From contig BGZK01002105.1 of NCBI GenBank assembly GCA_005406025.1, positions 1 through 64,000 on the forward strand: 64,000 bases of DNA, in the 5' to 3' direction. Shown here piece after piece: positions 1 to 12,459 of this stretch (position 1 is its first letter; each line of letters opens with the position of its first letter). The notes under the pieces were generated by a model. That model had not been told where the DNA came from. It saw nothing but the letters and a program-made list of their open reading frames with translations, and did not search any database. This DNA comes from Eumeta japonica (Eukaryota; Arthropoda; Insecta; Lepidoptera; Psychidae). Position numbers and translations under genes: made by a program.

Positions 1-299
1 TCTTTTTCTAATTTATGTATATTATAATAGATTACAAGGAGTAACAAGCAAATTAAGGAATCAGAGTTTTATTTAGTATTTGAAGAAAAAATACTAATTT
101 ATTAAAAATTAAATATAAAATATTGGATTATAAATTACATAACAACAATACTAATAACTTACAAAAGAGTAAGTCTCATGGAGCAGACACAACGCTTTTT
201 CGTTATGTTAGAATTTCCACCAGCCAACTCCCACTGCAAGCAGCGTTAGGGAACTTCATTCCGATACTTTTGTCAATTTAAGATTACACAACTAAAAGA
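1..299. other. AT-rich non-coding stretch
   Basis: No coding frame, RNA gene or repeat that I can support. It is A/T-rich throughout and leads into the CpG-rich block that starts near 300. Confidence 0.5.
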
Positions 300-620
300 C
301 AAGAAGAAACCATTAGGATGGGGCGTCTAAGGCGAGGATGTGAGCAGGTCTTACTTGTATGTATCACGACGTCGGCCGAAGTCGTCCCGCCCGCCAAAAG
401 CACGCGGTGTTTGTCGGCGTTATCGTCGGACCCCAGATAGCGCGCCCTCGCCCGCCGCGGCCGATTATATGCGCGTTTTTTGCCTGTGCGGGCCATCGGG
501 GGCGAGCGCCGGGTTGCGTTACGCGTCGTTATCGTGTAACCTTAGCGTGTAACCCGACCGCGCCGTGAACGCTTTACCGAGTCGTAGGCGGCGCGCGCGC
601 AGGCTCGGGTATCGGTGCGA
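300..620. promoter_or_regulatory. CpG-rich island 1
   Basis: The block is strongly enriched in CG dinucleotides against an AT-rich background. Open frames of 69-70 aa run through it on both strands but are arginine-, proline- and alanine-rich with no domain, as expected of GC-rich DNA without stops. Such islands in an insect genome often mark promoters, 5' exons or regulatory elements. Nothing here decides which. Confidence 0.35.
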
Positions 621-1729
621 GGTTACCGCTTTACGAGTTCTATTACAAAGACTGTACCCTAAACGATTCACTGTAAAGTATTCTAACGTGAGTTTTAAAT
701 CATGGAGTACATATATATCAAAATTCTTTCCCTGTATGATATGAAACCGACACTTATTTTATCACGCCTCGTACCTTACAAAGTTTTAATCGCATAAGAA
801 TATAAATTAAATTCTTAGATTTTTATAAATTCCAAATCCAATATCGTTTGAGATATTAGTTCCGATGAAATTCCTATCTCATCCCAAATACTTACCCCTT
901 TTATTCCTTTTCCCAGAGCAAATTCCTTCCCGAGTCCGGCTCGGATTTCAAATTCCGTTATCAGTCAATGACATTTTAACAACATTAGAATTCCTTTACT
1001 TTCCTAATACGCCTCTCGTATAAAATCATCTAACTTTTGACTAGTACTGACCTTGGTATTTGTGTGGGTTAAAGTTATATCTGCCGAATGACATCAAAAT
1101 TATTTGACTACGTGCTAAACTGGAATAACTACTCCCAATTTCTTCTAAAGCCTTCAAGTTACCTCTAATTAAATTTCGCAAAAGTCGTTGCAACAAGTTC
1201 CCCATGAGCAATCAACAGGCAACCCCAAAGATGAAATTTCAACAGCATAAGGATTTAATAATTCTATAAAGCGAAGTTTAGTTATTTATTTAATTGTTAT
1301 CGATACATGAGCAGAATGAAAATGATATACGGCACGGCACGGTACGTGAGAATGAGCCGCCTATCTTTGTAGCACATATACGTTATTCGATTCTAAACAT
1401 TTTTTACAATACATCTACAAATATTTACACAATTACGCGGCATAAGTACTCGATAACGCGTGCGGACGGCCGACCCGATTATTTGATGTCAATAGGTGGT
1501 AATTAACAGAGTTTTATTTGAGAAAATCCATCAGTTAATTGCGACTCAATTTGACGTGTAAGCCGAAGACACTTCCGTCTAAGGTTATCCGTCTCTCGCA
1601 TGCTAATGAAAATATACATTTATATGCTTCTCTGTGAAAAAGCGCTCAAATAAAAGTGCACTGATAGCAATCAATCACCATAGACAAACTATGTACTTAG
1701 TTTAAAACATAAACATCGACCGCACAGTC
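621..1729. other. Non-coding stretch, nothing recognised
   Basis: Mixed AT-rich sequence. The 70-aa frame at 1294-1506 has no recognisable motif. I see no tandem repeat or transposon end. Confidence 0.45.
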
Positions 1730-1880
1730 CTCACCGACTGCTCAGTGGCCTACCACGGCGAGGGCGCCCGCACTCCGGCGCGCGCGCGTCAGCCGGCAGC
1801 GCGTGACGTCACGAGATAGCGCGAGTGCGCCGACACACCCGGGCTAGGTGACGTGCCGAGTGCAATGTGCCCGTTGAATG
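1730..1880. promoter_or_regulatory. CpG-rich island 2 with a perfect CRE palindrome
   Basis: A compact GC-rich block carries the exact cAMP-response palindrome TGACGTCA at 1804-1811, embedded in GCGTGACGTCACGAG, and a related GTGACGTG half-site near 1849. CREB/ATF-family factors bind this palindrome. Island plus perfect site suggests a promoter or enhancer. No exon can be assigned. Confidence 0.4.
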
Positions 1881-3500
1881 GACGTGCCCTAGCAGGTTTT
1901 TTTTCGATCTTCACATGGCAATTCCAGAGACACGTCATCGCGTTCCTGAGCTTCCGCCTAATGGCTGCCCGGGGTTGCCGTTAATTTCAATTCAAAATGT
2001 TCTCGTTTAGATCGTATCAAAAGGGTACAAATATACGAATAAATGTTTGGAAATTAATGTTTATAAGATTGTCATCAATCCTGCTGTTTACGATTTTGCT
2101 CTATTTCTTAAAAACGTAACAAACGATTTATATGGCACTGTTTGAAGAGATTTGAGCATAATCACATATTGTTTTAATTAAATCCATTAAATAATTATTA
2201 ATTATGTAGAAATATTGCCGCTTGTCGAGCGCTTTAAGGCTATTGTGGAGAATACTCCGATAAGTTGGGGAAAAAAATCCAGAAACTCAAAGGATTTGCA
2301 AACCGGCCGACTTGAGGAAATCGAAACGATCAAGTGTAATGGTTATACTCCAACTAAAGACGTGAACGCACTGGAATAATCACAACCGCCACAGAGAAAT
2401 TCGGAATCAAAATTGATTTTCCACTTTCCCGCCTATAACTTTGTTACAGATAAGTCTAGAAACCTGTATATTCAGTCATCAATTATATAGCCATGTTATA
2501 ACTAGCCATATTCACAAATTCCTAGTATTTTTACCTACAATTTACGATCTATAGCCCGTTGAAATTTTTTAATTTTGTTAATGACACACTCCTTTACTCG
2601 CCGATCATTAAAATTCTAAGGTATTTTTATTAAGTATGTGTACTTCAAATTTTGAATTCAGTTAATGCATATTTAACGAATAAGAGAAAAAAAAAACAAA
2701 AATATCTCAAAATTTCAGTGCCGTTTTCTAAATGTAACTCCTGTTTTCTAAATTACAATCCTCTGTCCCTTGCGGTTGACGTGACTATGACAGGACGAAC
2801 GATAAATATTTTTACGAACCGCATAAGTACTTTTCGTGTACGTATATATCGTATGTGTACCGTGCCATATAGATACGTAGGGACTAGGTGGTGGATATAG
2901 GTGGGTGCAGTTAGCCACAGACGAAGCATATCCTATGCTATTGTCACACACAGAAGTCAGGGGTAAGTCTAAACAGTGCATCGGTGGACGCCGGTTCTTC
3001 GGTGTACACATGCGGCCAAGCGTACGTGGCGCTTTCGAGGGTGACAAATCTGGACGGAATACGTCGAATTAATGTCCACTCGAATTTTAGTTCAAAGCTC
3101 AGAAGTGCGCAATCGTAGAATACAATCGGCTTTGCGGCACCCTTTCCTTACTTGTCGAAGATAGCTTCATCAAAGGCTTTTTAAAAAAAACAGTAGACGC
3201 GGGGAGTGCGCTTTGAGAACACCCGTAGCTGACTTAAAAAAATGTCAACCGAAAAGAGCCAAAGAAGGATTACCTACAAAAGAATCGATATCCCGTCAAA
3301 AACATAAAACATACAAAATGCACGTCTCCTGCGCGCAGTCTCGTATGCAGTCCTTCGTCCGCAAAAGTTATGAAATCTGATGTGAATTGAATCAATTTTA
3401 TTTTAGATTTGGTTTTCTCAAAACTTTTTACAGTGGAACTTTTCCGTTGCGAGACTCGTGTTTTTGTACATTTTTTGCTTTTGATAGGATTGTGATTTCA
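1881..3500. other. Non-coding stretch, nothing recognised
   Basis: The open frames at 2652-2900 and 2748-3047 overlap on opposite strands, are under 100 aa and have no motif. No repeat is recognised. Confidence 0.4.
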
Positions 3501-3514
3501 TAATTTAAATGGAA

Positions 3515-3960
3515 AAGGGAGGGCTGCGGCGCCGGCGCGGGCGGTGTCAGACGGTGCGCTGACGCACTACGCCGCGACTTCTCCGATTCATGCTAACGCA
3601 GAGATAAAAACCGCTCTCAGATTAGATAATGACTACTCGTTAAATTATTTTCCATCACACCGCTAATACTTTTCCGATTGGGCACGCTTAAAAAACTCGT
3701 CAAGAGCGCCGTCAAAGCTGATACAGAACCGTGCATTACGGATAATACATCATATTATGAATTAGCAAACTATCGTGCCGTGTACGGTATGAGTGACTTA
3801 AAATAGACGCCCAAGTAAATTATTTGAACAACGTTATCTCGGACGGCCGCGGGCCGCGAGTGCTCCATGGCACGCAGCTTGACATCCCTTCAAATGACTA
3901 TTTTTTAAAGTAGAAGAGTGGTCGCCCACAAAAATCCCGAAAGGTGCGTAGCGCCGGCGG
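3515..3960. promoter_or_regulatory. Two small CpG-rich patches
   Basis: GC-rich patches at about 3515-3590 and 3840-3960 stand out from the AT-rich flanks. They resemble the other islands in the left part of the window. No coding frame or splice signal of note was found. Confidence 0.25.
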
Positions 3961-6130
3961 ATCAATTATGCTTCTTTACAAACAATATCGATAAGGTTTC
4001 TAACCGGTTCAGACGCTCGTTAAACGCACTTCGTATTACGCGATGCGAAAGATAGTCGTAGCGGACGTCGGACCTGCGTACATCGCGCGAGGCGAGATTC
4101 GCCAGTTGACGCAAAAAAATTTTGGCATCTGTACGAGTAAGTGATCTCAATTTTGACCCTTGATCTAAATAAGCACTCCTGTTATTACGGTCTGGGGCTG
4201 TGTGTCGCTAACGTCAAATAAAAAGTCACGTCAAGTAAGTTGATGCGATATCATTTCGTATGATACCGCAATACCGAAAGAAGACCGCACGTCTTCTACT
4301 TGATTTCATATCGTCAATATGATAAACTTTTTTTTCTATTACGAGATAGACAAATATTTAAGATCGTTTTTTGGTCTCAGTGAAATGTCCATTTTAAAAT
4401 TAAAAAATAATATGTGCTTGGTAAAAAAAGCACAATGTCCAAATATTTTGAAAACAAATAGCCACGAATACAACCAGCTCGACTTAAGTGACTGTGTAAA
4501 TTCTTAATAATATTGTTCGTATTTTTGCGTTATATTATAACTTGTAAAGTAAATATTTTTATGTTGAATTTGGAAAAGAATAATGCCGTCAAACAAAATC
4601 TATTTTTCTTTCACTAATATCAATTTGTAAACTGTACAGGCAGATCTATGGCCAGACGTACGGACAGACGTGCGTGCTGTGCGGGTGTGCGGGTGTGCGG
4701 GCCTATCGGCGACGTCTACAACCACGGCATAGCATATCTCCAAAGCGCAAAGCGATTACTTTAATTTTGAAGAATCCGAACGTGGTCAAAACATGAACCC
4801 AGCACTTGTAGTTCGAAAGAAACGCGCAGACCACTCAGCTACCACACATTAACATTTGTACGAATCGTACAAACGTTTTGCATGGTATGTATTGAACAAC
4901 TAATGCAGCATTCGACTCGGGTCTTCTCCAATCTACCTTACAAATATTCATAAATTGTAACTCAATTTAGTATATTTACATTAAGATAGCATAAATAAGT
5001 ATAATACGTGTTCTCACTTTAACAACTATAAAATATAACGACAATTAATAATAAAACATTTATTTTTCGTGATAAATCCATTTTGTTATGATAAAATAGC
5101 AACCATTTGTTATCTAACACCACACACTAATACCTGCCTAATCCTCCAGATGTTCTTTACTGTGCGATGGCGGTATGACTAGTTCGGCAAATCTATTTAC
5201 TGAAGATGTAATAACAAATTCCTTTTAATGTATGTATGTACATATTGCAACTTCAGGATACGATTTAGTGTTAATATAAAATAAAGACTAGTCCCATCTA
5301 ATTTCCTAATTACCGTTATTTTTTATGGAACTTAAATAAAAATATTAACTTATTCAGCTATCGTTTATAATAAACTATTTATTTGACAAATAAATTGAAC
5401 ATGAATGATAATTTTTTTGTGTAGGCACTGTAAAGAACCGCACTTCATTAATTTTATGACAAATATTTATTCTTAATACATTGTTAGAATAATTAAAAAA
5501 AATATTTTATTATCACTTTTTTTTTTTTGAAAAACATGTTAATATTCCATGTGTTCAAAAAACTGTTGAAATTATGAAATAGAATGAGAAATTTAAATGA
5601 AGTTTTAATATACTAACTTTTAATAGAAGCACTAATAACAATAAACTCTAATAAAATAATATGGTAACTTACTTTTTTATTTTTCGTAACAATATTATTC
5701 GTAATTATTAAACTATAACAATTAAAATTACCGTAAGTTAACAACTTTAATCGGTAAAGTTGTGAAAAATTGATTAAAAACAATAAATCAACAAAATCAA
5801 CAAAAAAAAATTATTCCGAATTTTTGTCTTATAAATGACTATGTAAATATCGTAATTATTTTAAATTAATATTTAATAGTCAAATAAAAAAAATGTAACG
5901 ACCTGTTTTGACATTTCGCCGCGTTGTTCAAGAAACATATTAGTAAAAGTGGAATTTTGATAACCGGCAGTAGTTTGATTTTTAAATTTTCCCCCTTTTT
6001 AAAGTATCTTTCTATTAAACTTCTGTCGCCTATAATAAGGCAACAACACGTTAAGTGTCAAAGAACAATCTATGTATTTTATTAGTACTTAGGCAAACAA
6101 AAATATAGGTTATATCACTAAGTACGTAAA
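3961..6130. other. Non-coding stretch, mostly very AT-rich
   Basis: A small GC-richer patch lies at about 4640-4740. From 4900 to 6130 the sequence is extremely A/T-rich with homopolymer runs. The frames of about 62 aa show no motif. Confidence 0.45.
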
Positions 6131-6154
6131 TATGCATTTTGAATAGAACCTCAG

Positions 6155-6445
6155 CACAAACTTGTGGTATGTCGCAGTGGTTTGGCCATCTGCAAAGGAT
6201 GAATGAAAGTATAAGTACACTGACCAATGAATTCTACAGAGCGAATGTGTGTTAAGAAAAAGTCGACAAGGGTCGCCCTAGAAAATCCTATCAAACCGAA
6301 ATGGTGGAATATGAAAAAAGGGCTAAATTTTAAGCATCCGAAATCAGCGAGCTTGCATGAAAAGATCGATGGATGTCGGTGAGGCAAGAGAGATATGTAA
6401 GGACATGTGGCAATGTGTAGTATCTGCCTGCCCTGCTGAGAAATA
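6155..6445 (+). pseudogene. Decayed LINE ORF2 C-terminal fragment
   Basis: Plus-strand translation gives pieces typical of the end of a non-LTR retrotransposon polyprotein: QWFGHLQRMNE near 6170, GRPRKSYQTEM near 6270, then VGEAREICKDMWQCVVSA near 6375-6430. These match the conserved tail of many insect LINEs in which a GHLxRM segment, a GRPxK segment and an EAREICxD segment follow one another. The frame is broken by in-frame stops and at least one frameshift, so this is a dead 5'-truncated copy. The 105-aa open frame on the opposite strand (6468-6151) is its antisense shadow. The clade cannot be told from this piece. Confidence 0.7.
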
Positions 6446-6469
6446 TATGTCGAGTTTATAGATAACACA

Positions 6470-7810
6470 GAAAATTGCCTTATAGTTTTTGACTTTTTTG
6501 CAAAAAAACAAGATTTGTTTTTTGAAATCTTTAAATCATTATAATTTTATAATTATTTATGCGGGTTTGAAAATTTCAAACATTTATGTAAATTTGATCA
6601 CGAGTCCAATGAGTTTTAATTCGTATTTTTATTCGTAGCATCACGTCGGAATAAACACTTTTTTCCACTTTTGAACTAGATTTGAAGTAGACACATAGGA
6701 TTTCGTTTAGTTTAAAAAAAAAACTTAATTTATTTGTAATTACGTAACAGTCAATGTTCTTGTGTTGCATTTGCTTTGCTTCAAATTTTGAACCGTGTCA
6801 CGAGCGACGCATTATCTCCTTCTCTATTTCTCTCGTTTAAAATTTAAGCGTGGCTTATCTATGGTTAAGCTAGGTTTTTATTGTTCAAAACATTTTTTAA
6901 ACTCCGTCTTAAAAGCTCACTTCAAAGAAAACTAGTCAACCTCGCCTACATAAGGTCACACAAGGAGTGAAATATTTGTGCTAATTAATATAATTAGTAA
7001 TTACTGCTGTTATTATATTTTATAACCATTTTCTTTTATTCATTTCTTTATTTACTCTCATCGTAGTTTGTATAAATATTGTAATAAAGTATTCACTTAA
7101 AATTTCTGACTCGATGAAAGAACAAGCGCGAACAACAGAACAATTAATATCAGTATAGTAAAAAGTACACGATATACTCTTATTTGTCGACGTATGACTG
7201 TGTCCCAAAAAGGGACAATAACCGTTAAAGGATCGTCCCAATTGAGGACTTTGACTGTGAGAGGGTTTTCGATTGCCGCCTTTTTCGTTACGGCTTCTAT
7301 TACCAAATTTCAAATTTACCCTCGCTAAAGAAGTTTTACTTCAACTGTATATAACACTATTCTACATAATTTTGTTTTTCGTTTTTTTATACCCACTTTA
7401 TTTATTAGTTATTCATAAATATATATGAGTAACTTGATTCTAACTAGAGATTCATAAATTATAGTTATTTATTAACTCGCCGCTTGGCTTAATAACTCAC
7501 TCGAATAACCACAACATAACAGGTTAAAGTGATATTCACCTTCTGACTATTACTTGCTTATCTACCGATCCGACACCACTTTCGGGTTTATATTCGTACG
7601 GATAAAGCTGTGTGCAAAATGTATTGTGTAACATTTGATTGAACACATGAATGAAAATGAGTTAGCTCCCTGCCTATGTACTGCACTCTGTCCCGGTTTA
7701 GTGTAAGAATCTATAGTCACTGCTTACCCTTCTGCGAAATAGGCGTGATTTTATAATAATAATGAGTTGCATAAAAGGCGACAAACAAATAAAATATTTT
7801 CTTTCAATTT
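6470..7810. other. Non-coding stretch, nothing recognised
   Basis: AT-rich. The 97-aa and 69-aa frames on the minus strand at 7020-7313 overlap in different frames and have no domain, so I treat them as chance. Confidence 0.4.
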
Positions 7811-7814
7811 TTAA

Positions 7815-8010
7815 TTTTGTCGCGTATGCAGTCAGTGACACGCGCTACTGCTTTGACTTTAGCGGGAGATGCAGCGCGCGGCGGATGGTTATTTTTGTCT
7901 AGCATTATAAAATATTTTAAATATATCCGCGGACGGCCCTCGGCCCTGACCGCGCCCGCGCCGCGTACAACGGTGCGGGCGCGGCTGGTGCGCGCGGCTG
8001 GACCTCACCA
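7815..8010. promoter_or_regulatory. CpG-rich island 3
   Basis: Dense CG dinucleotides, especially from 7925 to 7995. The 79-aa plus frame through it (7817-8056) is compositionally GC-driven and lacks a domain. A second small GC-rich patch sits at about 8395-8475. Confidence 0.3.
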
Positions 8011-8230
8011 CCCTCCGTCGTTAGTACTATATCAGTGCCTAAGGCCGGTGTATTGAAGAATAACTAAATAAAACACGACAAGATGAGTCAAGCTCACTGC
8101 TAAACAGTCATGACTAAACGGTTCCGTAGTCATTAACTTACTGAACCCGATTATTATTGGGACACTAAAATAACATATTTTTTGCATAATGCACCGCTCT
8201 GAACTCAGTTTGACTTCAAAAAATTGAACT

Positions 8231-8302
8231 TGTATACGTTGTATACAATATTTATATACAATACATAAGTTACATACAATACGTAAATTGTATACAATAC
8301 AT
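8231..8302. repeat. Degenerate tandem repeat of a GTATACAATAC-like unit
   Basis: Variants of the word tacaata recur about every 10-20 bases, for example ttgtatacaatatttatatacaa and cttacatacaatacg-like units. It is a short local tandem array with no coding sense. Confidence 0.55.
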
Positions 8303-8499
8303 TGAATAATGTATAATTTATTTACATAGCAATTAAATAAACCATACATTTCAAAGTAGGTTTCGCTCGCAGCTCCGCCAACCTGAACAACGAATGAATT
8401 GTCATCTCTGATATCGATCTTGTTTCTTCCGTCTGCCTCGGCCCGGCCCCGCCGGCCGCGGCCGCGCCGGATTACGGTTCTGTCCAAAGTACGCATAAC

Positions 8500-8905
8500 T
8501 CACCCACGGCTCGGACCATGAACTTGGTCCCGGTTTCGATTCGAGAAGATCTTACACCGAAAATACACGTAAGGCCGCCAATTTTTTTTTAAATTTTGGC
8601 ATTTATACTTTTGATCCTGATCGTCAGGGTCTGGATCGAAAGCATGAACGAGGTCATTAAACAGCGAGTAAGATCAGGTTGCTCGCCGCTGAATTTGAAT
8701 CTGAATTGAACTCTTTATCAGTATTATTGCCGATAACCATTCGGCATAAGCAAAGAATTCGTTCTACGATCACGCAAGGGAATCCACGAGCAAAAGCTAA
8801 AATCTTTATAAGTTTTTGTTCTTTATTTTATTTTGACGTACGCCTTTATGTTATTCTGACGTATAAACTATTTTGCTGTAAAGTTTTAACTATTTCTGTT
8901 TAATC
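8500..8905 (+). repeat. Helitron-like repeat family B, copy 1
   Basis: A tract of TCGG/GATC-rich words is followed near 8757 by TTCTACGATCACGCAAGGGA, a short hairpin-forming GC segment, and GAGCAAAAGCTAA, then an AT-rich tail ending near a run of ACATTTA. The same order of blocks recurs near 15.9, 27.6, 34.3, 40.4, 59.5 and 62.5 kb. The hairpin followed by GCTAGT-like ends resembles Helitron-type lepidopteran repeats. The family assignment is from memory, not from a search. Confidence 0.5.
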
Positions 8906-9640
8906 ATTAAACCGTAATTGAGGAACAGACATCCAAATACGAATACATTTATTTCAATTTTCAAGGCAAAAATTTTGACTTCAAATGCCAGTTTAGATAA
9001 AAGATGAAAAACATTCTTTCAACCTTCTTGAATGGAGTGTCAAGTGAAATTTTATAAACGGACGAACACAAAATCTTCATTACAGCTTGTGTAGATCCCG
9101 GAGTTACTCCCAAACAAATATCAAAAGAGGATGTACGAAGAGACCGTCACGCTTCTTGTTTTGAACCAGTAAACTAAATGCAGTAGATCATCAAACTGTT
9201 TCCGTGCTGACTGAAAACAGCAAAAAAGTGAAATACAGATTCACAATATACTAATTATTGAAATATCATAAGATAGATAATGATATCCATTATATATAAT
9301 TTAAAATAGTCTTAGTAAAGTAAATTATTGACGTGTTTTAGCGAGTTAATTCTTAAGATGATTTAAAATTACGACGCTACTATACAGTCAAATAGGCGTA
9401 GAGGTAAACGAACTTTGGTATGCCTATAATATCTTTGAAAGAAAAAAAAACACAATGTAACATATTTTAGGTGACTTCTCGAAGTTGTGTGTTTCGAACA
9501 ATGCATTATTAAAAATTAAAAGATTTGCCAATAAAAAAGTTTGTACAAAAATAAGAAAGAAGTATGAAACATTATTCTACTATAGTATTACCAAACTAAC
9601 TTCCCAACAAGTTAGACTCTTGAAACTTTAAAGAAACCCT
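8906..9640. other. Non-coding stretch, nothing recognised
   Basis: AT-rich, no frame above 60 aa with any motif. Confidence 0.4.
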
Positions 9641-9645
9641 AGGAA

Positions 9646-9826
9646 TTAGATGACAGACAATGCAAGAAAATGTGGAAGAAGAAAAGATTGCTGAAATATA
9701 GCTCAGAATTTCATGACAATGCAAGAAAGTGTGGAAGAAGAATAAAAAAGATTGCTGAAATTTTAAACCTCGCTCAGATTTAGACGATAGTGCAAGAAAA
9801 TGTGAAACAAAAACAGGAAGATTGTG
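9646..9826. repeat. Three-unit imperfect tandem repeat, about 58-70 bp per unit
   Basis: Units start near 9648, 9706 and 9776. Each contains GACAATGCAAGAAAATGTGG (or a close variant), then a GAAGAA-rich stretch and GATTGCTGAAAT or its variant. The third unit is the most diverged. No coding frame is maintained across units. Confidence 0.75.
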
Positions 9827-9829
9827 TTC

Positions 9830-11090
9830 GGTATAGGATTAAAATTTTTATCCGAGACAATATAATTTTAAATTATACGCAAAATTTCATACATAATAAA
9901 AGAAATTAAAAATCCAATATGACATACTACTTTTTAAAAAAGTATTAAAAGTACATTTCTAAGCCTCGTAAAGAGTAAATCCACATAAGTGTAAATTACT
10001 AACCTCTTGGAGATTGTCCTGGAAAGTTATTGTACATTTTTAATAGCTATTAAAATACTCGTAAGATGAGAAACGAAAAACGTGGGGTACATGCAACAGA
10101 TAATAGTAGCACTGGTAGTTCAACTGACAACTTATTGCATCGTAAATAATGAGCGGTGATGTACATAAATTGTTTTATTGATCGCTGCTCTCTGCACTTC
10201 TTATAGTAATATGATGAATAATCTACGCTGTTTTCGTTTAAAATTTTACAAGTACTTTAATAGCCACCGAAAACCTATAACAAAATATTTTCAGGACAAT
10301 CTGCTATAAGAAGATAGAGATCTGAATAAGGTGTTATTCTTCACGAGGCACAGAAATCATGTAATACTTTACAATCCGTTTTAAAAATGTAGTCATTGAT
10401 GTATAACGTTATTAAAGAGTTTTTTTTTTTTATTTCTATTACCATTCGACTAAAAGCTAACGACTACAGAACTATGAAGCCGAAGGTGTTCTGCGTCTTT
10501 GAAATATGTAACATGTAATTGTATTTGAAAAAATAACTGTTTTCGCTTCTTAAAACTGAAAACCATTTTCGAAAACGCCTTGTAGCCAAAGGTATCTATT
10601 AAAGATAAACTTCATGCGCACGGAAGTATTTGTACTTCTTTGACGTCTACTATAATCATTATTCACAAAGTATTGTCTTATTACATACTATTAAATATTT
10701 ATGTATGTGTCTGTGCTGAACTGTTTTTGTAAAATAGAGCAGAAGTAGTGCGCCGAGTACAGCATCAGATCGTACTAAGCTCATGGTGTGTTCCATTGGC
10801 CCATCGTATGGTGAAAAAAATACGTCTGATTTGTTTTTACAAATGTGCCAATAAAAGTATAACTTCAAGAGAATTAACTCGCACAAAACTTTACAGAAAT
10901 AGGAACCTACCTCCAGGTCAGGACGACATCGTGACCCTAATCCTAGTGATGTTTGTGAATACGAAAGAACTGTTTGCACGGCTCTCGCGCTCCGCTCGAC
11001 AATGCAAATAGAACAAAAAGGCAGAGATTTACTTTATGTTTGCGGAAACATATAAGATATTTTATTAACTCCGGCTAATTTCAACGTTAG
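9830..11090. other. Non-coding stretch, nothing recognised
   Basis: The frames at 10659-10979 (minus, 106 aa) and 10748-11011 (plus, 87 aa) overlap on opposite strands and show no motif. The sequence is otherwise AT-rich. Confidence 0.35.
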
Positions 11091-11359
11091 GATTCGAAAC
11101 AAGATCGGGATCGAAAACAAGTCCGAGGGGAACCGCGTACGCGACGGCGGGCGGAGAAGGTTAAAGAATGCAGTCGAAACTGAACTACATCCGTGCATAC
11201 AAAATAGTCCGGCAAAGTGTGTGTCAAGAAATAAATGTGTAATTACTTTTGTAGAAATTACAATACGTACTGAATACTAAAAAAATACGAAAAGTAACAC
11301 GCGCAGTGTCATAAAAATTAATAATAGTGTAATTAACATTAACAGCGGGTGTGTACATG

Positions 11360-11800
11360 CGCGCGGCCGTCGTTATCGCGCTCTTCCATAAATTCATAAA
11401 ACGGTAGATACACTCGAGTTTTATTAAGGAAATCCCAGAATCGGCACGAAGAGATATCGCCCCAGCGGAGACGACGGCGTCGGCACGGGAGCCGGCACGA
11501 TAAACGCTTTGATCGTTTTACGACCGGCCGCGATAGCCGGTATCGGCTGCAGGAGGCGGCGCGCCGGCCGCGGCCGATCGACCGCTACCTCATAGATTTC
11601 GGTCAACGAGATTTCCCGCTGCGCGTGCGCCGCCGGCGGCGCGGCGCGGAGCGGACGGCGCCGCCGACCACGTGCTCGCTCATTCATTACGCTAATTAGT
11701 GAGATTGCGTTATCCTTTGACTGACGGCCGCTCGCCGGCAGACGGCACACCCCCGTGCCCCTTCCCCGGCCTTCCGACGTCGAGCGTTCATTCCGAGCGC
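11360..11800. promoter_or_regulatory. CpG-rich island 4 with E-box and TAAT-type site
   Basis: Long GC-rich island. A canonical E-box CACGTG lies at 11669-11674, and GCTAATTAGT, a homeodomain-type core, lies at about 11691-11700. The 126-aa minus frame (11804-11424) is Arg/Pro/Ala-rich and low in complexity. I do not regard it as a protein. Together with the neighbouring island at 12.1-12.45 kb it looks like a promoter or regulatory region of a gene whose coding part is elsewhere. Confidence 0.4.
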
Positions 11801-12119
11801 ACAACTCTACCTTAGTTTACTTATAGGCACATTAGCTCGTCGAAGCTCTTCACCGAACAAGGGCTTTTGGCTGCAGAAAACAGCAACCCTTCAGAGGCTC
11901 GAATGCGAGTTTTTGGCTATTACTATCCGAATTATCTTTAATTGCCCTACGGTCGTGAGTACTCATACAAATGACTGTAACTCGTAAGCGGGACAGCCGC
12001 GGACGACTTACGGCAGATCGAGAATTAATTCGGGGCGGGAACTAGAGATAGAGAAAAAATAATAAATGTACCAAAAATATCTTGGTTTTAACTATCGTGC
12101 CAGTAGTTAGAAACTCGCA

Positions 12120-12440
12120 TTCGACCTCGCCATCGAGCCTTCGGAGGCTCGGCGCGACGACGGCCGGTTCGACAGCGAACGCGACGACAGGTTAGAGCGG
12201 GGCGTGCGCGGGGCGCGGGCGCGGGCAGACTCACCTCTGGGCGCTCGCGGCGCGCGGCGTGCGGGCGCGTCTACTGCGTCAAAATAGCGCCGTCAAGGCC
12301 GACGCCGCGATAGCAGACGAGAAGCGGCCGCCGACTGCCGACTGGACGTGGCGGTGGCTCGTAAGCGACTGCGGCCGCGCCGCCGGCGCCGCAACCCCGA
12401 CCTGACCCGGGGCCGGCGCCGCCCTCTCGTCGCTTCGTTT
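12120..12440 (-). promoter_or_regulatory. CpG-rich island 5 with candidate minus-strand 5' exon
   Basis: The GC-richest block of the window. On the minus strand it carries a consensus splice donor: GCCCAGAG followed by GTGAGTCTG, with the exon ending at 12235. Upstream of the donor (12236 to about 12450) is a GC-rich segment with no long open frame, as expected for a non-coding first exon. If real, transcription runs leftward and the coding exons lie beyond position 1. The transcription start and acceptor are not identified. A donor-like sequence can arise by chance in GC-rich DNA, so this stays a hypothesis. Confidence 0.4.
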
Positions 12441-12459
12441 TTCTAGCGTTCTTCTGACT

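Noticed and set aside
6151..6468. 105-aa minus-strand frame
   Set aside because: Antisense of the LINE C-terminal fragment, whose plus-strand translation shows the real motifs.
8032..8496. 154-aa minus-strand open frame
   Set aside because: The longest frame outside the gene, but it spans a tandem GTATAC repeat and a GC patch and has no domain. Composition changes abruptly along it.
11424..11804. 126-aa minus-strand open frame
   Set aside because: Arg/Pro/Ala-rich translation of a CpG island with no domain and no splice context. GC-rich DNA lacks stops by composition.
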